DNA from: Ilex aquifolium | Taxonomy: Eukaryota > Streptophyta > Magnoliopsida > Aquifoliales > Aquifoliaceae | Assembly: GCA_951799425.1 (NCBI GenBank) | Contig: OX637393.1 | Location: forward strand, 1,240,001 to 1,304,000 | DNA length: 64,000 nt | Reading direction: 5' to 3' | In this document: piece after piece, positions 36,796 through 48,300 of the stretch | Layout: each line of letters starts with the position of its first letter | Numbering within the stretch: the first letter of the stretch is position 1 | Position numbers and translations under genes: made by a program | Notes under the pieces: model-generated | Seen by the model: only the letters and a program-made list of their open reading frames with translations | The model's database searches: none | What the model was told of the DNA's origin: nothing

Positions 36796-37948
36796 AGGTT
36801 GTGTTTGGTAACTTGAAGTTTGTGTTTTTTTTTGTTTTTGTTTTCATTTTTTGCTAAAAAAAAAAATAATAGCGCGTTTGAGATGTATTTTTGTTTTTTT
36901 TTTACTGTCCCGTTTTAAAAACAAGGCCAAAATATAAAAACATTAAAAATGATGCTTTTGAAAACATCAAAAAAAAAAAAACACGCGCATGCCCAGCCTC
37001 ACCCTTTAATGAGTTCTTGCCTTCGAATCTTGTTAACACCAAAATTTGGATTTTTGGTTGGAAGTATAAAAAGGCCTCTTCTACCTACTGCTCACATCCC
37101 CAACTTATGTCTCTCTCGTCTTCTTGTCTTCTCTCTTCTCTCTCTGCGAAGAACCGAAAAGCTCTGTCGTCGTCTTCTCTCTCTCATCTTCTTTGGTGGT
37201 GGTTGAATGGCTGATGGTGGTGGGTTTTGCTTGGTTTGGCGTTAGATGGCTGGGTGGTGGGGTTTGCTTGGGTTTCGGTGGTGGTGGGTTTCGGGGTTAC
37301 AGGGGGTTGTGGCCTTGTGATGGTGGGATTGGGTGGTGTATTTTGGGGTAGGCGATGGGTTTCGGGGTTTCAGCGGGTTACAGGGGACTGTGGGTTTCAG
37401 TGTTACAGGGGGTTGTGGGTTTCGGGGTTACAGAGGGTTACGGGGGTTGTGGGTTTCGGGGTTACAGGGGGTGGGTTTCGATCGTGGTGGTGGGGTTGGG
37501 TGGTGGTGAATTTTCGGGGTTATAGGGGGTGGGTTTCGATGGTGGTGGTGGGGTTGAATGGTGGTGAATTTCATGGGAATGGTGGTGAATTTCAGGGGGG
37601 GTGGTGGTGAATTTCAAGGGAATGGTGGTGAATTTTCAGGGGGTGGTGGTGGGGGTGGGTTTCGGTGGTGGTGATGGGAGTTTGGTGGTGGTAGGTGGTT
37701 GGGTGTTTGGAGGTGCTAGGTGGTTGGTGGTGGTGTTGGGTGGTGTTAGGTTGTTGGTGGTGGTGTTGGGTGGTGAATATTTGGTATAATACCAAACAGG
37801 CTTTTATTTTTGTTTTCACAATTTTTTAAATATAAATGACTACCAAACATGTTCTATATTTTTAATTTTTATCACAAAAAAAATAAAACTTTGTTCTGTT
37901 TTTTTATAAAAAAAAACATAAAAACGAAAACGTTACCAAACGCACCCT
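36796..37948. mobile_element. inner hAT-like element carrying a promoter-like segment and a G-rich minisatellite
   Basis: The left terminus GGTTGTGTTTGGTAAC (36797) and the right terminus GTTACCAAACGCACC (about 37932) are inverted. Inside lie TATAAAAAGGCC (about 37068), a CT-rich leader-like stretch (37110-37190), an ATG at 37207 followed by only 12 sense codons, and a G-rich minisatellite. The layout looks like a captured promoter and 5' UTR. No TSD was confirmed. Confidence 0.5.
37285..37650 (+). repeat. G-rich minisatellite, unit about 25 bp
   Basis: Degenerate tandem copies of GGGTTTCGGGGTTACAGGGG plus TTGTG, grading into GGTGGTGAATTTC units. Many G3-G7 runs lie on the plus strand, so G-quadruplex formation is possible. 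The long Gly/Val-rich and His/Pro-rich frames here come only from the repeat. Confidence 0.85.
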
Positions 37949-38277
37949 AAGCAAACACGTTTTGAATGTTTTTAAAATTTTGAGAACAAAAAAACAATTT
38001 TACAGAACAAAACCAAACACGCCATAAGTTTTCAGCCAACTTAAAAAAGGCTCATAAGTTGGTATCATATTTAATTGTATCATCTTAAAAATCGATTTCT
38101 TAACCATCGGATTATCTTTCAACAGTCACCTCATTGCTTTTTTTTTTATTTTACAGTTTCGTGCTCATCTTCTACTCTCACCATATGTTTGTCCGGATTA
38201 GACCCTTCATGAAATGCAGACGAAATAAACTCTAAATTCACACGAAATGCAAGTGGGACTCGTGAAATCAGATGTTA

Positions 38278-38286
38278 TTATATATA
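38278..38286 (+). promoter_or_regulatory. TATA box of the S40-like gene
   Basis: TATATATAGG lies about 150 bp upstream of the ATG at 38433 and 250 bp downstream of the nested hAT-like element. It is the best TATA candidate for this gene. Confidence 0.5.
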
Positions 38287-38432
38287 GGAGTCCAACCTTC
38301 CAAGCTTAGTTACTGCTTACAGCTTGTTCTAATGACGTTATACTTGTTTACTTTGCATTTATAGATAGTTATACCGACTTGGGTTTGCCTGAAAGTAAAG
38401 TTTCCGGCCACCTGAGATTGTGGGTATGATAT

Positions 38433-39080
38433 ATGGGGAAGGGTCGGAGGCTGACAACAAGTCGTAGCGAACGATACCTGGGTGGCTGTTTTGGCTACAG
38501 TGAAGGCCAAGGGACGGTCACCGGCGCACCAGAACTTGACGAAGACGATGTGTGGTCAATGGTTGATGGCATGGTCGACGGCGGTGATCAAACAATGAAT
38601 GGCTCCCGTGATGAGTGGAATTCGCGCGCCACCCCTGAGAGCAACGGAAGTGTTAGCAGTATCGGGAGCCGCCGGAGAAGTTGCCGGGACGACCATCGCA
38701 ACGTCGGAGGCATATCATTGGCTTTTGATGATTCGGACAACACGACGTCGTCTAGAATTCTGCACCAGTTTCGTGGACAGGACAGCGTGGGGATGTCTCC
38801 ACGTGGATGCCACATGGCCACCTCAGCTCCAGTGAACGTGCCAGATTGGACAAAGATTTACCGAGTTGACTCGGTCGAGTCATTGCATGACTCAGACGAT
38901 TGTGTCGATGATGGTTATATGGAAATGGTTCCACCACACGAGTACTTGGCGCGTGAGTTTGCACGCAGCCAGAAGTCGGCGGCCAACTCGGTTTTAGAGG
39001 GTGTGGGTCGGACTCTTAAGGGCCGCGATATGAGTCGAGTTCGGGATGCAGTTTGGAGCCAAACCGGGTTCGATGGCTAG
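38433..39080 (+). CDS. senescence regulator S40 family protein (DUF584)
   Basis: Intronless, 215 residues, ending TAG at 39078-39080. It starts MGKGRRLTTSRSERYLGG, the usual N-terminus of this family. The conserved C-terminal block MVPPHEYLARE..SVLEGVGRTLKGRDMSRVRDAVWSQTGF covers residues 164-213. The middle is Ser/Asp-rich and probably disordered, with an RRRSCRDDHR basic patch around residue 80. S40 proteins are small plant nuclear proteins linked to leaf senescence and stress; the molecular mechanism is not known. No frame breaks. Confidence 0.93.
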   Translation: MGKGRRLTTSRSERYLGGCFGYSEGQGTVTGAPELDEDDVWSMVDGMVDGGDQTMNGSRDEWNSRATPESNGSVSSIGSRRRSCRDDHRNVGGISLAFDDSDNTTSSRILHQFRGQDSVGMSPRGCHMATSAPVNVPDWTKIYRVDSVESLHDSDDCVDDGYMEMVPPHEYLAREFARSQKSAANSVLEGVGRTLKGRDMSRVRDAVWSQTGFDG

Positions 39081-40447
39081 ACCTTATGGAAACTTTATTT
39101 GATCCTCTCCAATTATAGTCATTGGGGGGTTTCGATGATTAAACATTGTTACCTATCTAAAAATGAACATATATATGTTAATGTTGGGCAATGAATTGTA
39201 ATTTTTTCTTGGGCAATGACTCGGGTGAGTGAACTCAGTCAACGAGTCCACTCGATAGCGATTGAGCCCAAGTATAATTCTGATTTAGGTTTCTATTATT
39301 CAAGCTTCTTAATATGTATATATCTTAAGACAAAAAGATTCTGTCTATTATTATGGTATTCGCCATGCAGTAAATATAATTTCAATAGTATTTGGTGTGT
39401 CCCATGAGGGTGTGAGATTGAGTTTGAATTCTCTGTTGTACAGAAGAGTCCTTGCCTTTGGGTATAAAACGTAGGACCCCATTTCTTCTGTACCTTAGCT
39501 TACCTTTTTTCACACAGTGACTACCCTCAACAACAACACTGTTAGAGCAATGGTATGCACATTCAAAAGTACACATTAAAATCTATATTAAATTATTTGT
39601 AGTTGTCGGATCAGCGAGTCTTATCACAAATTCAACGGCTACAAATAATTTGATACACATAATTTTATCAAAACTGTTATCTATGGTCCGTTTGTGATCC
39701 AAATATTACGGAGACTTGCTATGGAGACCTAATCTAAAAATTTAATACATTGTGGTCATTAGATTTACAATGATTCTTGATATTGAATAAAGTTCAGTAT
39801 CAATCCAAAAATCATAATGTAATAGATTCCATTGAGTACAAGTGTTATTTGGGTCCATGCTAGACTACATTTCGACACAATCATAAGGATTGAATAAGTT
39901 GGTTATGTTCTTTTTTGGCAAAGTTTCACTAAACAAGATGTCTAAAGATTATCTCTTTCCCACTTTTTATTGGGATTACTCATCCACTTCAGTTTATCCT
40001 GGGTGCTAATCTGGGTAGAGTATTTAATTGTGTCACCTTTGAAAAAAAATAATATAGTTCACGAGACTTTTATTATTAGAAGTTTAGAGAGGATTAGATG
40101 TACGTAATTTTATCTTAAATGTAGAACAGTTATAGTCAGTGAAAGACCTGGATTTTTAATGTATAAAAAAGTTACACATTCCTAAGCTACATATTTCCAT
40201 TTGATAATAATAACAATGAATGTAGTGTGGCACTTTGATCCAAAAAAAAAAAAATGTAGTGTGGCACAAATGGACACGAGACTAATCCAAAGATTGTTTA
40301 CAAATTCAGTGGTAGAAAGGGTTTTGATGAATCCAAGAGAGAACAAAGGCAATATGGACAAATGAGTGTGGGGGGTCCAAGTCCAACCCTTTAGGATAGA
40401 AAAAAAACAAAGTGCCTTTAATGGGAGGTGATAGATTGATGGTCATA
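39081..40447. other. 3' flank of the S40-like gene, no further gene
   Basis: AT-rich. The segment near 39690-39860 has words resembling the AATGCTAT MITE family (GCTATGGAGACCTAATCT) but no complete element. A 12-A run near 40241 is flanked on both sides by TGTAGTGTGGCAC. Confidence 0.4.
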
Positions 40448-40646
40448 ACCCAAATGTTAGTTCAACTGGTAATAAAAATGAATTGTAAATTCAGACATTA
40501 TGAATTTAAATTTTGATAATTTTTAGAGCTAAGCCATAACATATTTATCTTTCATAAATATCTTAATTTTGGCATAAATAGGGATGAATCGATGTGCGCA
40601 TAAGTTGATTCAAACACTACCCATTGTTAAAAAAACAAAAACAAAA
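40448..40646 (+). mobile_element. SINE copy F, full length with 18-bp target-site duplication
   Basis: 199 bp with an A-box-like head (GTTAGTTCAACTGGTAA), shared blocks (ATGAATTGTAAATTCAGACA, ATATTTATCTTTCATAAATA, GCGCATAAGTTGATTCAAAC) and an A-rich tail. It is flanked by GATAGATTGATGGTCATA (40430-40447) and GATAGATGGGTGGTCATA (40647-40664): 16 of 18 identical. Confidence 0.88.
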
Positions 40647-40664
40647 GATAGATGGGTGGTCATA

Positions 40665-42342
40665 GTGGCACAAGTTGCCAGAGGTGTTGAAAGTTGGAAC
40701 AACATATTGAAGGGTAGATATCTTCTGCCTCACCTTTTTCAAGAAAGGGACGCAAGTGGTTTGATTGGGCTCACCAGTGTTGAGAGCTTGTGGTTCAATT
40801 TTCTTCCTGATATTAATGTATAATAGAGTTTAGTCTTTGGAATTTGTAAAGGGCCCCACAAAAAACTCATCACCATGATAGACATCAAAGTTATAAAATA
40901 AATATAATTCATATGTAAACTAGGATTACCTCTCCAATGCATGATAAATGTATATATCTTTTTCTTTGATGGTGATTAAAAAATATGTGGTTGAAATATA
41001 AATGCATAGATTTATTGTACTTAAAAAGTTAAAATATAAGTAGATAGATTTTCTATTGTTAAAAGGTAAGTTATAGGATAAATCATTGAATATAAACGCT
41101 CTGAACAATTGTTGTATTTTATGTAAGTAGGACACATTACATTTTATTATGTAGATAACACTATAGTACCACATGGTTACAGACTTACAGTGACTAATAT
41201 TAGAGCTTAGGGGAGTAGTAGCACAAATTTGAACACCCTGTAGCAAAAAAAAATAAAAAAAAGGTTGACATTTGATTCATTCTTGTTATAAAAAAATTTA
41301 TTTCCTCCACATCTTAGTTTTTTTCACAATTAAGAGTTTTTGGGCTATTAAGGCCCAGGATTTGGGCCTATGTCAAACCGAGCCCAAGTTTATAAAGATT
41401 CATTGGACCTTGAATTAGTTTGAAGATCATTTAAGTTGTCAAGCCCATCTTAGAAATCATTTGGTCTGATCTAGCCCAAATTCCAGAAGGTGATTTGCAC
41501 ATATTTAGGTAGGCAATATGATTACCATTCATACGAAAAGATTCTCTACTTAATTATTTTCGTCATAACCCGAAGAAAATCTAAAAAAATGAAACCCAAA
41601 TGCATATCATATCATATCATAGACGAGTGAGTCTTTTTGAAAAAAATGATAGGATGTAAATATTCAAGCGATGATATATATTTTGGGAAATACTATATAT
41701 AACCAAAATTTACATCCCAAATGAAAGGGATCATTGGATGAATGGGTCCCATCAATTTTTTTAAATGAGATCAATTGATCCTATGATCCCTTTCATTTGA
41801 AATACAAATTTAAGTTACAGATTTGTGTTACATAATATTAATCATATATTTTTGATTTCAACGACAAAATGACTTTATTAATACCTTTATTTTTGACAAA
41901 ATGGCACATGTCACGTGCGACGCGTGAGTGTAGTTGTAGTGTGTACAAAGAACGGAGATTGGAAACAGGCAAACAGCCATTGATGACATTTAATGCGCTA
42001 GTGGTGTTATGTCTGAGTTCTACACTTAGTTTCTCTCTCTCTCTCTCTCTCTCTCTTTGTGGTGTGGGGTCTTCACTTATATGGACAGCTATTGCTGATT
42101 TACTGCTTTTGTCCCCTTACTCTCAGCTGCCGCATTCATGGCGCCTCCCTTCCGTCTCTCTTTCTATCTCTCTCTACACGACCCATTTCTTTTTCCTCGC
42201 ATTCCCACCATTTTTTTTTTCCTGAATTTAATGTCTGATTCTTGTTGACAAAACTCCATTCTTTTGTGTTCTTGCACTTTCCAATAATTTTTTTCTGTGG
42301 GTATTTATCACTGCTTCTGGGAAAGTCAGTTACAGAGCAGGC
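40665..42342. other. intergenic region and 5' UTR of the GPI-anchored protein gene
   Basis: Includes a foldback repeat at about 41690-41830 and a (CT)n tract at 42032-42057. The 42060-42342 stretch is pyrimidine-rich and is probably the promoter and leader of the following gene. No other gene. Confidence 0.45.
41690..41830. repeat. short foldback (MITE-like) repeat
   Basis: CATCCCAAATGAAAGGGATCATTGGATGA on the left is matched in inverse orientation by GATCCTATGATCCCTTTCATTTGAAATAC on the right, with about 25 bp between the arms. The outer parts (AACCAAAATTTACA / AAATTTAAGTTACAG) also pair loosely. No TSD was fixed. Confidence 0.55.
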
Positions 42343-45300
42343 ATGAGAAAAGGGGTAGCTCAAAATCTCAATCTTTATCTTCTGAATGTGATTCTGCTTC
42401 TTTTCTGTGAGTTTTTGCTGCTTATTTTCTTCGAAAATTAGTGGTTTTGCTGCTTTCATGCATGATCTGTGTTACTTTTTGTTTTCACATAATATTGCTT
42501 TATTTTTGGAGAATACATATCCAACTGGGTTTTGATTGTTTTCAGTTGTGTTAGGGGTTTGGGGAAATGGGTTTTATTAGAACTTGAAAAATTAGAACTA
42601 TGGTGTCAAGAGATTGAAGTTACTTTGGTTAGCTCTGGTTTTGGTTTTTTATTTGGTAAATTTTGCTGAATTGAACTATGTAATTTGTTTACTTTTCTTC
42701 TGTTTTGCATTGTTGGCTGTTTATGTTTTTTTCAATGTCAGGGACTCAGGATTGCTGTTTGCTTGCTGATTTAAGGTTTCTTTGGCTTGTTTTTTATTAT
42801 TAGGATGATGTGGCATTGTTGTGGGTTTAGGCCTTGTCAATGTTAGGGTTTCAATTAGGGCTTGGAGAATTTATCTTAATGTGTATTTTCCATTTTTGTG
42901 TAATGTTTCATATGTTCACAGTGTAATATTGTTCAAAAATTTGCCACCGCATACGTCAGGCAGTAACAAGGGAATTCTGTCCAATGTAAGTATCTAAAAT
43001 CCGTGAACATGGATTGTGGATATTTCGTTGGCCTGATTATTAGAAGGTATAGTTTATTGAAATTGTGCTGAGAGAAAGTTGAAAGAGCCGGGAAAGAAGA
43101 GAAAAAAAAAATGATATTTGCATACAAAATATCATTTACCAATTAACAATCAAAGGCCTACTTTACCAAAAAAAAAAATAAATATACAAAGCATCTTAAG
43201 AGGATAATGACCTCCCTAAACACCAAAAAACAGAGATCTCATGCAACCAAATGCTCCACCATAGGCAATCCTTTCTTCGTTTTCCCCTGCCCCAGCAAAT
43301 GTAAGACCCCTCAATATGAATGCATGAAAAGTAATCATTTAAGCCTTTTGTCATAACATGTATCCTTCACTTAAGATAGGAAAGAAAACATTGTGGACAT
43401 CTGTGAGATGGTACATGGCAATAGACTCTGAATGTTAACAACATTCTCTACTTGGCATGCAAATAGCGGCATCACAAGTCTATATTGTAACGTTTTCAAA
43501 TTGAATGACACCATAGACAACATTTCCTTACATAAAACATTATTGAGTCTTTGGTTTTAGACAATGTTTGTTGGATTGCAAGTCGATTTTGTATGTGGTA
43601 CGAATATGCTGTGAAATACTTTCTCAATACATGGTGCGATGGTGGTGGACTTAGCTAGTTGTTTTGATTACAGTTTATTCGGAACTCGTAGCCGAATTGC
43701 TTTCACTAATACATAGAAATTAATGATTACACATTTATGTCCACATAATGAATTGATATCTCTTTTATATTTGTGATAAGAGTTCCAAAGCAAACCGGTA
43801 TGATGGTTGAATATTTGCATCACGAAAGGATTTCAATTCTCACCAGATCAAAATACAAGTTAAAATTCAAAGATCATCAAAGTAAAGGAAAAAAATGCCT
43901 GAGGGATACAATTTGGGGTTATCTAGATGGTCGGTTGAGTTGAGGTTCGGGTTACAGTTTTGTGTTGGGATAATAAGGGATCTAGCTAGGTCTTGAGCCC
44001 ATCTCGTTTGTGCGATCCAGATCATGGGATGCCAGGGTACCTTCGATCCTTGTATCCTTATGTTTGGATTGGCATTTATTAGCATATTCTATGGTTTTAT
44101 CTGGGCCTAGGAAGTTTGCATTAGCAATTTCCTTATCAATCCATCTTGCAGATTGGTGCACAAAATGTTTGAACACATTAAAACCTCGATAACAGTAAAA
44201 ATGGGAAGTCCCTGGTTCGGCATGCCTGCCGGCTGCTATTGGCATCTTCTATTTTCTAACTAGTGGGGTTCATGGTTTCCTAGCCAAAAGTGTTTATGTA
44301 TTCAGTACTTAAAAAAATACACCAATGTAGAGTATACACATCTCATATTTCCTGTGTGTGTGTGTGTTTGGTTGATTGGTTCTCCTGTTATGGTTTGGAT
44401 TTTGGAACGTTGTTATGTTATACGTATATGGAACCTATGGATGCTTTTCTCCCTTTTCTCCTTTGTTTTCCATGGCAAGAAACTTGATAGCCAATAGAGC
44501 CACTCTATCTTACGGACTCATGCTCCTTGAACAGGCTTCCATGAAGTCTGTTGCAGCTCGTTGGATAATCTGGCAAGTTCTATGAGAATGGATAAAAAGG
44601 CAGATGCCCTTTTGCCTGAGATATCCCCAGATGCTGCTCCTCAGCCCCTTCTTCCTCTTCTCGCACCTTCTCCATTGACACCATTTACAAATAGCACGGT
44701 CCCAAAATTATCAGGTTTGTTCATCTACTCTTTTACACAGGACTCTTGGAGTTTTTTGGGTTGAAAAGTTAATCCTAGATTTTACTAGATTCTTTTTGAT
44801 TGTTTTCTCTTTCTTATAGGACTCTGCATGTTAAACTTTGACGCTGTTGAAAGCATGATGAACATGACATCAACTGATTGTATGGCTGTTTTTGCGCCAT
44901 TTCTAGCTAATGTAATATGCTGTCCACAGTTGGAAGCCACTCTAGTCATTCTCCTTGGTCAATCTAGCAAAGATACTAATATGCTTGCTTTAAATGGGAC
45001 TCATGCAACGCATTGCCTCTCAGATTTTGAGCAAATTCTGGTTGGTCAGGGTGCCAATAATAACCTCCAGCAGATATGTGCTGTCCGCCCATCAAATCTT
45101 ACTGAAGGTTCTTGTCCAGTCAAAAATGTTAATGAGTTTGTGAGCACTGTGGATTCTTCCCAGCTTCTGTCAGCATGTGGAAAAATTGATCTTGTGAATG
45201 AATGTTGTGAGCAAGTTTGTCAGAATGCTATATCAGAAGCTGCTAAAAAGCTTGCATTAAAAGCTTATGATCTGCTGAGTATGGATGGGTCTCATGCATT

Positions 45301-48300
45301 GTCTGACCACTCCACTCGGGTTAATGATTGCAAAAGTATCATACTTCGATGGCTGGCAAGTAAACTTGATCCGCCTCAATCAAAGGGAATTCTGAGAGGA
45401 CTATCGAATTGCAATATAAATAAAGGTGAGGCTAGAGCAAATAGAACTTTTTTCAGAGTCTGTTGTAACATGTAGGAGTCTTCATTGATATTAAAGGGTT
45501 TCAGCGGATTTTCCTAAATCAAATTGTCATTAGCGAAAAGGCCTCCAAATTTTTTGTGTGGATTTTACTTTCGCGCTCTCTTTAGATGGTGGTGGGTCCA
45601 GGTTTCAGAATGAGCACATAGCATTTGCTTCATTGCTGCTAACAGTTGCCACTAGGTTTTAGACGATTGTGGTAGCATATGCATGACACAAGTACATAAT
45701 GATGCTTTTTATTTGCTAGCATTATATTTTGACTCTGCCAACTTTGATGTTGGGGATATGGGTGTCTGAATTCGCCTTCTGGTGCTTGTTACCTGAACGC
45801 ATGAGCTCCATATAGTCCATCATAATTCTGATAGTCTGGCTGCATTGTATGTAGTGGTAGCTGTTATTTTCTAGATTTGTCAAGACTTGAAATATCTGTA
45901 TACAAACTAAGTATAAAACACCCGTATATATAGCCAAACAATAGTATAAAAAAACCTGAACATCCCTCTGATCTAGGCAATACATAAAAGTCATAATAAG
46001 GGTAAAAAGACAAAACCTTAATAAACTAGAATATAACTCCAACACTCCCTCACAAGTTAGGCGCAAAAATGTCAACTAAATTAAGCTTGACAACGCAGTC
46101 CCGGAGAATGTATAAAGTGACAGGTTTGGTAAAAACATTTGCAACTTGATCACTTGTCCCCACAAACGATATAGTGACAATATCATAGCTAACCTTCTCC
46201 CGAAGAAAATGAACATCGATCTCTATATGTTTCGTCCTCTCGTATAGTACAGAGTCATAAGCGAGTTGAATAGCAGATTGATTATCACAATATAATGTGG
46301 ATGGAGAAGTCACTGGAAATCTCAAGTCACCACGAATCGATTGTAGCCAGATAATCTCACGCGTGTCAAGTGTTAGTGCCTGATACTCTGCCTCTGTTGA
46401 CGAGCGGGAGACAACTGCCTGCTTCTTGCTCTTCCAAGAGATAAAATGAGTCCCTCGAAAATCACAGAAGCTCGTAGTAGATCGGTTGTCACACGCTCCC
46501 CTCATAATCTGAATCTGAATAACAGGCTAAAAAACCAATTTGAGATCCTAATATATAGAACAACCCAAGTCCAAAACAAGATTTGAGGTACCAAAGAATA
46601 TGATAATCTGCATTAAGATGAGACTGACATGGTTTGTGTATGAACTGACTAACTCGGCTGACAGCAAATAAAATGTTTGGCCTAGTATTAGTTAGGTAGA
46701 TAAGTCTACCTACCAACCTCTGATAGACAGGCAGATTTCTCAACTCCTCACTTTCAGCAATGAGCTTCAGGTTTAGAATTATGAGTGATGATGTCGGTTT
46801 GCACTCTAGCATCCCAGTGTTCGAGAGAAGATCCAGAACATACCCTGTTGTTACGGGCAACCTCAATCCCAAGAAAGTATAGTAGAAATTCAAGGTCCTT
46901 CACATCGAAGGCCTTCCCAAGGTTTACCTTGACCTGCGCAGCCCCAGAAACATTATCCCCAGTAATAATAATATTATCTACATATACCAAGAGGATGACA
47001 CATTATCCAGAAGTATTCCATCGAATGAAGCAGGTATGATAAAAATGACATCTGGTGAACCCTAAACGTACAACTACACCACTAAAGCGATAGAACCAGG
47101 CTCGTGATGACTGTTTCAGCCTATAAAGAGACTTACGCAGTCGACACACTTTCTCAGCATACTCCCCTCACCACGAAAGCCCGGTTGTGTATTCATATAA
47201 ATAGTTTCGTTCAAATCATCGTGAAAAGATGCATTATTTACATCCAACTGATGAAGAGGCTAAGAGTACTCCATAGCCAGAGAAATAATCAACTGAACGA
47301 TAGTCAATTTTGCCACGGGGGCAAAGGTAGCACTAAAATCACGACCTGGTACCTGAGTAAAGCCCTTCGCCGTAAGTTTAGCCTTGTGACGATCAATAGT
47401 ACCATCTGCAAGAAACTTCAGGGTATAAACCCAGTGACAGTCAACATGCTTCACCCTTGAAGGTAAAAAGACAAGATTTCATGTATGATTATGTTGAAGA
47501 GCGTCCATTGACGCCTTAAATCATCATCCTCCACTGACAATGTCTCATTATGTAAAGTAACTGACTCACTGCCTGTAATCTCATCAGTACTAACAACAGG
47601 TGTATCAATATACTCAATGAACTGATAAATATTACCTGCATCGCCTGAGGTAAATGGGACATCAGCAGGGAGATGAGAGCGAGGGCGACGAACATAAACC
47701 TGCAAAGGAGGAGAGACCGGTGACTCTATACTAACATGAACAAGTGGCTCTGGAAGAGGAGAGACTGATGACTCTATAGTTATAGTGACCAATGGCTCTA
47801 GCTCCTGTGGTAACGGAAAATCAAAAGGAGTATCATCAACTGGAGATGCAGACACAGGACTGGAAGAAAAATAAGGAATATGTTTAAGAAAGGTAACATC
47901 TAGACTGTGATACATAGTTACATACGACGCTTTATAGGATCATAACATTGATACTCCTTAGACTGATGACAATAGTCCACAAAGACACAACGAATCCATT
48001 TATCATCAAATTTATGGCGAGTAGGAGACCGATCCTGAACAAAATATGTGTAGCCAAAAACACGAGGGGGACCGAAAAAACTCAGGGAAAAAGGCCTGTA
48101 AGGGAGCCCTATGCTGAAGAACACGACTCGGTGTATGATTGCACAGAAAGGTAGAAGTCAAAATAACAAAATGTCAATAAGATTTTGGTATCCCTATACC
48201 TCCAAGCATACAACATTCCTATTAGACTTTTATTTTTCCTTTCAGCAAATCTATTTTGCTCAGGAGTATATGGGCAAGTGAGTTGCTGAAGGATACCCTA

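Larger units (their letters stand above)
36273..38030. mobile_element. hAT-like MITE (outer) with nested insertion
   Basis: The left end GGGTCTGTTTAGTTTG near 36273 and the right end CAAACACGCC near 38030 are approximately complementary, as are the adjoining ATTTTTGAGA/TTTTGAGAACA stretches. A second element (36796-37948) sits inside. 'Tgtttggt' termini are typical of plant hAT-like MITEs. It also contains (CA)n at 36499-36566 and (GA)n at 36595-36610. Borders are approximate. Confidence 0.5.

Noticed and set aside
37124..37819. Long Gly/Val-rich and His/Pro-rich frames on both strands
   Set aside because: They arise from the G-rich minisatellite; low-complexity composition and no start context or splice support.
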